In this document: positions 1 through 6,270 of the stretch, piece after piece
Layout: each line of letters begins with the position of its first letter
Numbering within the stretch: position 1 is the stretch's first letter
Source: DATAFT01 sp035544635
Lineage (GTDB): Bacteria > Acidobacteriota > Thermoanaerobaculia > Multivoradales > Multivoraceae
NCBI GenBank assembly: GCA_035544635.1
Contig: DATKDQ010000303.1
Span: 1-23,660 of the forward strand
Direction of reading: 5' to 3'
DNA length: 23,660 nt
Position numbers and translations under genes: made by a program
The notes under the pieces: generated by a model
What the model was told of the DNA's origin: nothing
The model's database searches: none
What the model saw: only the letters and a program-made list of their open reading frames with translations

Positions 1-1350
1 CTCCTGGAGGAAGCCCGCCGCGGCGCCGACTTCGGCGTGTCGTGCGCGGAGCCGCGGCTCGATCTCCCGCGCGCGCACGTCCACAAGCGGAAGGTCGTCG
101 GCAAGAACGCGAAGGGCATCGAGTCGCTCTTCCGCAAGCACGGGATCGAGGTGGCGCGCGGCCGCGGACGGCTCGACGGCGCCGGGCGCGTGGTGGTCGA
201 GGGAGGCGAAGACGGCGGTGGCGGCCGCGAGATCGAGGCGCGGCACGTACTGATCGCGACCGGCTCGGTGCCGCGCGCTCTTCCCTTCGCGGACTGGGAT
301 GGCCGGCGCATCCTCAACTCCGACCACATCCTCGAGCTCGAGGCGGTGCCGGCCTCGCTCGCCGTGCTCGGTGCGGGCGCCGTGGGTGTCGAGTTCGCGT
401 CGATGTTCGCGGCGTTCGGCTCGAAGGTGACGCTGATCGAGGTGCTGCCCCGCGTGCTGCCGCTCGAGGACGAGGAGGTCTCCGCCGGGCTCGAACGGGC
501 GCTCCGGCGCCGCGGCATCGAGATCCTCACCGCCACGCGCGCGACGTCGTCGCGCCCGCACCAGCACGGCGTCGCGCTCGAGCTCGCGAGCGTGGAGGGC
601 GAGGCGGCCGGCGCCGGAGCCGCCGGCGGCGAACCGGCCCACTCCCAGGCGGTGACGAGCTCGCCAACGAGCGAGCCCGGGAACGGCAGGAACGAGAAGA
701 GAGGGAAGCGCGGGAGAAGGGGCGCGCGAGCCCTCGACGTCGAGGTCCTCCTAGTCGCGGTCGGACGGCGGCCGCTGACTGAGGAGCTCGGGCTCGAAGC
801 CGCCGGTGTCGAGCTCGACCGCGGCTTCGTCCGGGTCGACGGCGCGATGCGCAGCAGCATGCCCCAGATCTATGCCATCGGAGACGTGGTGGCGACGCCG
901 CAGCTCGCGCACCTCGCGTCCGCCGAAGGCATCGTCGCCGTCGAGCACATGGCCGGGCTCGCCCCGCGGCCGATCGACTACGACCAGGTGCCGGCGTGCA
1001 CCTACTGCGACCCCGAGGTGGCGAGCATCGGGCTCACCGAGCGGGGGGCCCGCGAGCGCGGCTACGACGTCGTCGCCGCGAGGTTCCCGTTCGCCGCCTC
1101 CGGCAAGGCCGCCATCCTGGGCACGAGCGACGGCTTCGTGAAGGTGGTGCGCGAGACCCGGCACGACCAGCTTCTCGGCGTCCACGTCCTGGGACCGAGA
1201 GCGACCGAGCTCGTCGCCGAGGCCTCGATCGCGCTGCGCCTGGAGTCCACCAACGAGGACCTTCACCGCGCCATCCACCCGCATCCCACGCTGTCGGAAG
1301 CTATGATGGAAGCGGCACGCGTCGCGGCGGGATCAGGCATCCACGTCTAG
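1..1350 (+). CDS. lpdA: dihydrolipoamide dehydrogenase (E3), 5'-truncated by the window edge
   Basis: This FAD flavoprotein reoxidises the dihydrolipoyl arm of E2 with NAD+ in the cytoplasmic 2-oxoacid dehydrogenase complexes. The frame is open from base 1, and the first residues (LLEEARRGADFGV) match the part of Lpd just after the redox disulfide helix. About 55 N-terminal residues, including the FAD GxGxxG and the CxxxxC disulfide, therefore lie outside the window. Visible motifs are the NAD-binding GAGAVGVEFASMF (about 370-410), the second FAD motif YAIGDVV (about 870-890), the dimerisation domain, and the C-terminal HPHPTLSE (1276-1299) carrying the catalytic His-Glu pair. An unusual basic low-complexity stretch of about 45 residues (about 590-735) interrupts the NAD domain just before LLVAVGRRP. 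The E2 gene follows after 160 bp, which supports a role in the same complex. Family assignment is secure; which complex it serves is inferred. Confidence 0.95.
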   Translation, partial: LLEEARRGADFGVSCAEPRLDLPRAHVHKRKVVGKNAKGIESLFRKHGIEVARGRGRLDGAGRVVVEGGEDGGGGREIEARHVLIATGSVPRALPFADWDGRRILNSDHILELEAVPASLAVLGAGAVGVEFASMFAAFGSKVTLIEVLPRVLPLEDEEVSAGLERALRRRGIEILTATRATSSRPHQHGVALELASVEGEAAGAGAAGGEPAHSQAVTSSPTSEPGNGRNEKRGKRGRRGARALDVEVLLVAVGRRPLTEELGLEAAGVELDRGFVRVDGAMRSSMPQIYAIGDVVATPQLAHLASAEGIVAVEHMAGLAPRPIDYDQVPACTYCDPEVASIGLTERGARERGYDVVAARFPFAASGKAAILGTSDGFVKVVRETRHDQLLGVHVLGPRATELVAEASIALRLESTNEDLHRAIHPHPTLSEAMMEAARVAAGSGIHV

Positions 1351-1419
1351 AGGAGGAGATGCTACTCAGGACTTCCGGAGCCAGCAGTTGCTCCGACTAT
1401 CGTCTGATCGAAGCAAGGA

Positions 1420-1438
1420 GCGCGTCCGAAGGACGCGC
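1420..1438. repeat. hairpin in the lpdA-E2 spacer
   Basis: Perfect 8-bp stem with a GAA loop (GCGCGTCC / GGACGCGC) between lpdA and the E2 gene. No T-run follows, so it is not a canonical intrinsic terminator. It lies immediately upstream of the left copy of the inverted repeat that brackets the E2 gene. It could be an attenuator or a processing/stability hairpin. Confidence 0.5.
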
Positions 1439-1442
1439 GACG

Positions 1443-1460
1443 CGCGCCGTCCTCGGCGCC
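1443..1460 (+). repeat. left arm of the 18-bp inverted repeat bracketing the E2 gene
   Basis: CGCGCCGTCCTCGGCGCC at 1443-1460 is the exact reverse complement of 2963-2980, which lies just after the E2 stop codon. Each copy has a strong short-loop hairpin next to it on the side away from the GGCGCC end. This suggests two oppositely oriented copies of a small intergenic palindromic element. Confidence 0.6.
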
Positions 1461-1500
1461 GAGATTATCTGGCGGAGGAACGCGCTAAACAGCACGTTCC

Positions 1501-1504
1501 GGAG
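1501..1504 (+). promoter_or_regulatory. ribosome binding site fixing the E2 start
   Basis: GGAG lies 6 nt before the ATG at 1511. It supports that start over the 41-codon upstream in-frame extension, whose sequence is Arg-rich and unlike a lipoyl domain. Confidence 0.7.
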
Positions 1505-1510
1505 CCGACC

Positions 1511-2953
1511 ATGATCGAAGTCGTCATGCCCGAGATGGGCGAGTCGGTCGCCGAGGGCACGATCACCCGCTGGCTGGTCGCGATCGGCGACCCGGTCGAC
1601 AAGGACCAGCCGATCGTCGAGGTGTCGACCGACAAGGTCGACGCCGAGATCCCGAGCCCAGCGGCCGGGACGCTGCGCGAGATCCGTGCCGAGGAGGGCG
1701 CCGTCGTTCAGGTCTCCGAGGTGCTGGCGGTGATCGCCACCGACGGCGATCGCGCCGCTGCCGCCGCACCGGCGTCGCGCGGCGCGGCGTCGCGACCCGG
1801 TGCAGACGCCCGGCAGGAGGCGGGGCCAGAGGCCGAGGAGCACGCGGGAAGCGCGGCGGCTCCGACCGGGTCGAAGGTGGAGGGCGAGCTCGCCGCGCCG
1901 GCGGCGGACCGCGAGAGCGGCCGCCCGGGCGCAGGCGGCGGAGAGCCCGGCGTGGTCGCTGCGCCACCCGGACGGGCGCTGGTCACGCCGATCGCGCGCA
2001 GGATGGCCGCCGCCGAGGGGCTCGACGTCGCCTCGATCCGCGGCTCCGGCGCGCAGGGCCGGGTCACCAAAGAGGACGTGCTGCGTGCCGTCGAGGAGCT
2101 CAGGCACGCCCCGGCCGCGGCCCGGCCGGCCGCTGCGCCGCCCGTCTCCGCCGCCGGAGCCACGATCGCGGGCGCAACGGCGCCGCCGCGTGCCGCGCGG
2201 CCAGGCGAGAGCGAGCCGAGAGTGCGGCCGGTCGCCGAGGGCGAGCGCGTCGAGATCGAGCCCATGTCGCGCCTGCGCAAGTTGACGGCGCGCCACATGG
2301 TGCACTCACGCGACACCTCGGTCCACGTCACGACGGTCTTTCACATCGACATGACGCGCGTAGTCGACACGCGCAATCGCGTCAAGGCCGCGTTCGAGCG
2401 CGAGCACGGCACGCGCCTCACCTACATGCCGTTCATCTTCCGCGCGCTCGCCGGGGCGCTGCGCGCCCATCCCAAGTTCAACGCGTCGATCGACGGCGAG
2501 ACGATCGTCTACAAGAAGGACGTCAACCTCGGCATGGCGGTGGCGCTCGACTGGGGGCTCATCGTTCCCGTGATCCACGACGCGGATCAGGTGAGCCTCG
2601 CCGGTCTCGCCAAGAAGGCGAACGACCTCGCCGAGCGCGCCCGCGCGAAGCGCCTCAAGCCCGACGAGATCCAGCGCGGCACCTTCACGGTCACCAACCC
2701 CGGCGTGTTCGGGAGCCTGTTCGGGACGCCGATCATCCACCAGCCGCAGGTGGCGATCCTCTGCCTCGGCGCGATCGAGAAGCGGCCGGTGGTCGCGACC
2801 GATGCCGACGGGCACGACTCGATCGCGATCCGTCACATGGCCTACTTCGCGCTCACCTACGACCACCGCCTCATCGACGGCGCCGACGCCGAGATCTTCA
2901 TGCGCGACGTCAAGACCACGCTCGAGACCGAGAGCTGGAGTGAGCTCCGCTAG
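1511..2953 (+). CDS. 2-oxoacid dehydrogenase E2, dihydrolipoamide acyltransferase
   Basis: This is the E2 core enzyme, 480 aa, which transfers the acyl group from a swinging lipoyl arm to CoA. From the ATG at 1511 the order is a lipoyl domain (residues 1-77, lipoylated Lys42 in STDKVDAEIPSP), an Ala/Pro/Gly linker (about 80-155), a peripheral subunit-binding domain (about 157-198, TPIARRMAAAEGLD and GRVTKEDVL), a second linker, and the catalytic domain (about 245-480). The catalytic domain has the active-site motif DHRLIDG (His452) and TVTNPGVFGS. Start choice rests on the SD 6 nt upstream and on the domain beginning there. The substrate cannot be settled from sequence: succinyl (SucB-like), branched-chain or pyruvate E2 are all possible, although a 2-oxoglutarate-type E2 is common with this layout. 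It follows lpdA and precedes lipB, whose product octanoylates such lipoyl domains. Confidence 0.93.
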   Translation: MIEVVMPEMGESVAEGTITRWLVAIGDPVDKDQPIVEVSTDKVDAEIPSPAAGTLREIRAEEGAVVQVSEVLAVIATDGDRAAAAAPASRGAASRPGADARQEAGPEAEEHAGSAAAPTGSKVEGELAAPAADRESGRPGAGGGEPGVVAAPPGRALVTPIARRMAAAEGLDVASIRGSGAQGRVTKEDVLRAVEELRHAPAAARPAAAPPVSAAGATIAGATAPPRAARPGESEPRVRPVAEGERVEIEPMSRLRKLTARHMVHSRDTSVHVTTVFHIDMTRVVDTRNRVKAAFEREHGTRLTYMPFIFRALAGALRAHPKFNASIDGETIVYKKDVNLGMAVALDWGLIVPVIHDADQVSLAGLAKKANDLAERARAKRLKPDEIQRGTFTVTNPGVFGSLFGTPIIHQPQVAILCLGAIEKRPVVATDADGHDSIAIRHMAYFALTYDHRLIDGADAEIFMRDVKTTLETESWSELR

Positions 2954-2962
2954 CATGACTCT

Positions 2963-2980
2963 GGCGCCGAGGACGGCGCG
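2963..2980 (-). repeat. right arm of the 18-bp inverted repeat bracketing the E2 gene
   Basis: GGCGCCGAGGACGGCGCG starts 10 bases after the E2 stop and is the exact reverse complement of 1443-1460. A 9-bp hairpin follows at once at 2982-3002, mirroring the hairpin beside the left arm. Confidence 0.6.
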
Positions 2981-2981
2981 T

Positions 2982-3002
2982 GCCGTCCGTTGCACGGACG
3001 GC
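2982..3002 (+). terminator. hairpin after the E2 gene, possible terminator
   Basis: Perfect 9-bp GC-rich stem with a TGC loop (GCCGTCCGT / ACGGACGGC), beginning 29 nt after the E2 stop. There is no downstream T-tract, so termination is only inferred. It may instead be a 3'-end stabilising structure or part of the repeat element described at 2963-2980. Confidence 0.45.
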
Positions 3003-3083
3003 CTCACAGCCTACGGAAGCGGTGGACGAGAAGGGTGTCTACCATTCCCGTAGCTAGACGGCCTTTCAGCCGAGGGGATGATG

Positions 3084-3116
3084 ATGACCCTGGTCGATTT
3101 CGGGCCGAAGTACTGA
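3084..3116 (+). CDS. possible short leader ORF upstream of lipB
   Basis: ATG at 3084 encodes MTLVDFGPKY then TGA. GAGGGG at 3072-3077 is an ideal SD, 6 nt before this ATG; two further ATGs sit in frame at 3078 and 3081. The TGA lies 3 nt before the GTG start of lipB and is in the same frame. The peptide may couple translation to lipB. It could equally be a relic 5' end of lipB interrupted by a stop, because LVDFG resembles the first strand of many LipB proteins. It is too short to judge by coding statistics. Confidence 0.25.
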   Translation: MTLVDFGPKY

Positions 3117-3119
3117 CCG

Positions 3120-3860
3120 GTGGCCGGGACGCGGCTGCTCCGGACCGGATTCCTCGGCCGCGTCTCCTACGCGGCGGCCGAGGCGCTGCAGCTCCGACTG
3201 CGCGATGCCCTGCTTCGCGGCGAGGGCGAGGATCACCTGCTCCTGCTCGAGCATCCCAGCGTCTTCACCCTCGGTCGCAACGCACGCTCGATCGACGTCG
3301 TGGCCGATGAGGGCTGGCTCCGCCGGCGCGGGGTCGAGGTGCACGAGACCGACCGCGGCGGCCAGGCGACTTACCACGGCCCGGGTCAGCTCGTCGGGTA
3401 CCCTGTCCTCGATCTCAAGCCCGACCGCCGTGACGTGCGGCGCTACGTGCGCGACCTCGAGGAGGTGCTCATCCGCACCCTCGCCGACTACGGCATCGAG
3501 GGCGAGCCGGCGCTCTCGCCGCGGCCGGTCGGAGTGTGGGTGGGGCCGCGCAAGATCGCTTCGCTCGGCATCCATCTGCGGCACTGGGTGACGACGCACG
3601 GCTTCGCGCTGAACGTGACCACCGACCTCTCGTTCTTCAGCGGCATCGTCGCGTGCGGCATGCCCGCGGCGCCGATGACGTCGATCCGAGAGCTCGCCGG
3701 CGCGGAACCGGGCATCGAGGAGGTCGCCGCGCGCGTCGCCGGCCACTTCTGCGAGGTGTTCGAGCGCGTCGCGGCTCCCATTGCCGCCTCCGATCTCGCG
3801 CACGTCAGGGGAGCGACCACGACCTCGACCACCAGTCGCCGGCGCGAGGGTCCGGCATGA
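3120..3860 (+). CDS. lipB: octanoyl-[acyl-carrier protein]:protein octanoyltransferase
   Basis: LipB moves octanoate from ACP to the lipoyl-domain Lys of E2 and GcvH, the first step of endogenous lipoylation in the cytoplasm. The 246-aa product has the family's core motifs: LEHPSVFTLGRNA (43-55), RGGQATYHGPGQLVGYPVL (79-97), the catalytic Lys145 in RKIASLGIH, and the catalytic Cys179 in GIVACGMP. The start is GTG at 3120. An in-frame TGA at 3114-3116 rules out a longer product. The C-terminal 15-20 residues are Thr/Arg-rich and lack family similarity. Its TGA overlaps the next gene's ATG (ATGA, 3857-3860), so lipB and the NrtR regulator are probably translationally coupled. The E2 substrate is encoded just upstream and lipA about 5 kb downstream. 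Confidence 0.95.
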   Translation: MAGTRLLRTGFLGRVSYAAAEALQLRLRDALLRGEGEDHLLLLEHPSVFTLGRNARSIDVVADEGWLRRRGVEVHETDRGGQATYHGPGQLVGYPVLDLKPDRRDVRRYVRDLEEVLIRTLADYGIEGEPALSPRPVGVWVGPRKIASLGIHLRHWVTTHGFALNVTTDLSFFSGIVACGMPAAPMTSIRELAGAEPGIEEVAARVAGHFCEVFERVAAPIAASDLAHVRGATTTSTTSRRREGPA

Positions 3861-5035
3861 AGCGGGTCGCGGTCGGCCTCAACGCGGCGATCTTCGCCGT
3901 CACCGACGACGAGCCACGAGTGCTCACGGTCGAGGACCCGCGAGCGTGGGCGCCGGGCGCCAGGTCCGGCGACCCCGCTCTACCCTTCGGCCAGCTCGAT
4001 CCCGAGGGAGACCGCACGCTCGAGCTCGGCCTGCGCGGCTGGGTGCGCGAGCAGACCGGCCTCGAGCTCGGCTACGTCGAGCAGCTCTATACCTTCGGCG
4101 ACCGCGACCGCCATGTCGGCGGTGACGACGATCGGGCGCGCATCCTCTCGGTGGCGTATCTCGCGCTGGTGCGCGAGCACGAAGCTCCGTCCACCGAAGC
4201 GCACTGGCGCGACGTCTACGACCTCCTACCCTGGGAGGACTGGCGGGGCGGCAGGCCGGCGCTGATCGGGCGGCTGCTCTCGCCCCGGCTGCGGGAGTGG
4301 GCGGCGGCGGCGCCGCCGCTCGCGCGCCTGCGGCGTGACCGCGTCCAGATCGCATTCGGCCTCGGCGGCTCGCGCTGGGACGAAGAGCGCGTGCTCGACC
4401 GTTACGAGCTGCTCTACGAGGCGGGCCTCATCCCCGAGGCGGGGCGCGACGCCGAGCGCTCGAGCGACGACGCCGAGCCCCACGCCTCCCGGCGCTCCCG
4501 GACCGCGCGCGGCGATGCGGAGGGGGGACCCGCGGAGCGGCCGGGCGGCGCCCGCGGCGGCGCGACCCGCGGCGTGACGGACGGCGCGGCGAGCGCGGCT
4601 ACCCGCGGCGCCATCGAGTCCAGCGGCGCCATCGAGTCCAGCGGCGGCATCGAGTCCAGCGGCGGCACCAGGTCCAGCGGCGGCGGCGAGGGCGGGGGCG
4701 CGCTCGGGCGTCCGATGGTGCTCGATCACCGGCGCATCGCGGCGACGGCGCTCGGCCGGCTGCGCGGGAAGCTCAAGTACCGGCCGGTGGTCTTCGAGCT
4801 GCTGCCGCCCTACTTCACGCTGCTCCAGCTCCAGCGCCTGGTCGAGGCGCTGGCGGGAGTCCGCCTCCACAAGCAGAACTTCCGGCGCCTGGTCGAGAAG
4901 GCGGGCCTGGTCGAAGGCACCGGCCGAATGGACACCCATACCGGCGGACGGCCCGCCGAGCTCTTCAGGTTCCGGCGCGAGGTCCTGCGCGAGCGTCCGG
5001 CCCCGGGCGTCGGGCTGCCGGGCCTGCGCGGGTAG
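3857..5035 (+). CDS. nrtR: NrtR-type transcriptional regulator of NAD synthesis (Nudix-like sensor plus winged helix)
   Basis: 392 aa, starting in an ATGA overlap with lipB. Residues 1 to about 195 form a Nudix fold. The Nudix box is degenerate: where REUxEExG is expected there is GWVREQTG (61-68). The protein therefore probably binds ADP-ribose-type ligands without hydrolysing them, as established for the NrtR family. Residues about 287-385 form the C-terminal winged helix (RGKLKYRPVVFELLPPYFTL, then LQRLVEALAGVRLHKQNFRR and GGRPAELFRF), typical of NrtR. Between the domains is an unusual linker of about 90 residues, rich in Arg/Gly/Ser and containing four tandem six-residue repeats (251-274). 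NrtR proteins normally lack this linker and are much shorter. Directly downstream are two operator-like repeats and nadABC, so the inferred role is repression of NAD synthesis. Some NrtR-family members regulate other pathways, but the context argues against that here. Confidence 0.85.
   Translation: MKRVAVGLNAAIFAVTDDEPRVLTVEDPRAWAPGARSGDPALPFGQLDPEGDRTLELGLRGWVREQTGLELGYVEQLYTFGDRDRHVGGDDDRARILSVAYLALVREHEAPSTEAHWRDVYDLLPWEDWRGGRPALIGRLLSPRLREWAAAAPPLARLRRDRVQIAFGLGGSRWDEERVLDRYELLYEAGLIPEAGRDAERSSDDAEPHASRRSRTARGDAEGGPAERPGGARGGATRGVTDGAASAATRGAIESSGAIESSGGIESSGGTRSSGGGEGGGALGRPMVLDHRRIAATALGRLRGKLKYRPVVFELLPPYFTLLQLQRLVEALAGVRLHKQNFRRLVEKAGLVEGTGRMDTHTGGRPAELFRFRREVLRERPAPGVGLPGLRG
4607..4678 (+). 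repeat. four 18-bp tandem repeats inside nrtR
   Basis: The unit GGCGCCATCGAGTCCAGC occurs twice exactly (4607-4624, 4625-4642), once with one change (4643-4660) and once with several changes (4661-4678). It is in frame, encoding GAIESS, GAIESS, GGIESS and GGTRSS in the interdomain linker. The decay from left to right suggests recent slippage expansion at the left end, so copy number may vary among strains. Confidence 0.9.
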
Positions 5036-5050
5036 CGCAGCTCGCGCCGG

Positions 5051-5079
5051 TTGACAGCCCATATACTCAGGCGTAGCAT
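5051..5079 (+). promoter_or_regulatory. sigma-70-type promoter for nadABC
   Basis: TTGACA at 5051-5056, a 17-nt spacer, then TAGCAT at 5074-5079. The predicted start near 5086 coincides with the first base of the hairpin at 5085-5110. Operator copy 1 covers the spacer and the -10, the position expected for a repressor. Confidence 0.7.
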
Positions 5080-5081
5080 AA
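5062..5081 (+). promoter_or_regulatory. putative NrtR operator, copy 1
   Basis: TATACTCA-N4-TAGCATAA, overlapping the nadA promoter -10. It matches the reverse complement of copy 2 (TATACTCA-N4-GAGGATAA) at 14 of 20 positions with identical half-site spacing. Assignment to NrtR is inferred from the adjacent nrtR and nadABC genes. Confidence 0.65.
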
Positions 5082-5084
5082 CTG

Positions 5085-5110
5085 GAACAGGTCCAGCTCC
5101 GGACCTGTTC
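5085..5110 (+). promoter_or_regulatory. hairpin at the predicted 5' end of the nadA mRNA
   Basis: Perfect 10-bp inverted repeat GAACAGGTCC / GGACCTGTTC with a 6-nt loop, lying between the two operator copies. The predicted transcription start falls on its first bases, so it could cap and stabilise the nadABC transcript. For transcription arriving from nrtR it could act as a weak terminator, although no T-run follows. Confidence 0.6.
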
Positions 5111-5124
5111 TCATAAGCGGCGAC

Positions 5125-5144
5125 TTATCCTCAATTTGAGTATA
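5125..5144 (-). promoter_or_regulatory. putative NrtR operator, copy 2
   Basis: TTATCCTC-AATT-TGAGTATA is palindromic except for one symmetric pair. It ends just before the nadA SD (GAGG, 5147-5150). Binding here would block elongation or leader access downstream of the promoter and could loop to copy 1, 63 bp away. Confidence 0.65.
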
Positions 5145-5156
5145 ATGAGGCCCGAC

Positions 5157-6260
5157 ATGGAGCTCACACCCTTCTCGCCCCCGCCTCCCCACCGCGATCT
5201 CGCGTTCACGCCCGAGGTCGAGCGCTCGACCCGGGACATCTACGCGCGGCTGCGCCACGTCGTACCCGAGATCGAATGGCCGGTGCACGCGCCGCTGATC
5301 GCCGCGATCAACCGACTGAAGCGGGATCGCGACGCGATCATCCTCGCCCACAACTACCAGACTCCCGAGATCTTCAGCGGCGTCGCCGACATCACGGGGG
5401 ACTCGCTCGCGCTCGCTCGCGAGGCGCAGCGCGCCGAGGCCTCGGTCATCGTGCTCTGCGGCGTGCACTTCATGGCCGAGACGGCGAAGCTCCTCAATCC
5501 ATCGAAGACGGTGCTCCTGCCCGATCTCGAGGCCGGCTGCTCGCTGGCGGCCTCGATCACGGCGGCCGACGTGCGGGCGTTGCGCGCCCTTCACCCCGGC
5601 GTCCCGGTCGTCACCTACGTCAACACCTCGGCGGCGGTGAAGGCGGAGAGCGACGTGTGCTGCACCTCGGCGAACGTGCTCGAGATCGTCGAGGCGCTTC
5701 CCGGCGATCGGGTGATCTTCCTCCCTGACGAGTACCTCGCCCGCTGGGTCGCCGGTCAGACCACGAAGCAGGTCATCCTCTGGCAGGGACACTGCGAGGT
5801 GCACGAGCGCTTCACCGGGCCCGAGATCCACGCCTATCGCGAGCAGTACCCCGGCCTGGTCGTGCTCGCGCATCCCGAGTGCCCGCCCGACGTGCTGGAC
5901 GAGGCGGACTTCGTCGGCTCGACGTCGAAGATGAGCCGGTACGTCGATCAGCGCAAGCCGCCCCGCGTCCTGATGGTGACCGAGTGCTCGATGAGCGACA
6001 ACGTCGCCGTCGACCATCCCGAGCTCGAGCTGATCCGGCCGTGCAACCTCTGCCCGCACATGAAGCGGATCACGCTGCCCAAGATCCTGCGCTCGCTCGA
6101 GACCATGACCCACGCGATCGAGATCGAGCCCGAGGTCGCACGGCGGGCGGCGCGCGCCGTCGAACGGATGATGGAGCTGAGCACCGGGTCGGCCGGTCTC
6201 CGGGGCGCGCTGCCGCACCTCGATCGCGCGACCGGTACCCAAGCGGCCGCCGGCGGCTGA
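5157..6260 (+). CDS. nadA: quinolinate synthase
   Basis: NadA condenses iminoaspartate with dihydroxyacetone phosphate to quinolinate, using one [4Fe-4S] cluster. The product is 367 aa from the ATG at 5157, which has GAGG 6 nt upstream. An earlier in-frame ATG at 5145 would lie inside the operator/SD region. Visible motifs are ILAHNYQTPEI (62-72), LCGVHFMAETAKLL (100-113), YVNTSAAVKA (154-163), WQGHCEVH (209-216), HPECPPDVLDEADFVGSTSK (239-258) and CNLCPHMK (296-303). The likely cluster ligands are Cys101, Cys213 and Cys299. Ten bases separate it from nadB, whose product supplies iminoaspartate. Regulation by NrtR through the two upstream operator copies is inferred. Confidence 0.96.
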   Translation: MELTPFSPPPPHRDLAFTPEVERSTRDIYARLRHVVPEIEWPVHAPLIAAINRLKRDRDAIILAHNYQTPEIFSGVADITGDSLALAREAQRAEASVIVLCGVHFMAETAKLLNPSKTVLLPDLEAGCSLAASITAADVRALRALHPGVPVVTYVNTSAAVKAESDVCCTSANVLEIVEALPGDRVIFLPDEYLARWVAGQTTKQVILWQGHCEVHERFTGPEIHAYREQYPGLVVLAHPECPPDVLDEADFVGSTSKMSRYVDQRKPPRVLMVTECSMSDNVAVDHPELELIRPCNLCPHMKRITLPKILRSLETMTHAIEIEPEVARRAARAVERMMELSTGSAGLRGALPHLDRATGTQAAAGG

Positions 6261-6270
6261 AGCAGTCGGC

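Noticed and set aside
4607..4678. Tandem 18-bp repeats considered as a CRISPR-like array
   Set aside because: There are no spacers between units, the unit is a multiple of three in frame within nrtR, and the variation is that of slippage.
5141..5146. TATAAT just upstream of nadA considered as a -10 box
   Set aside because: It lies inside the operator/SD region, there is no -35 at proper distance, and transcription would start only a few bases before the ATG. The promoter at 5051-5079 is far better.
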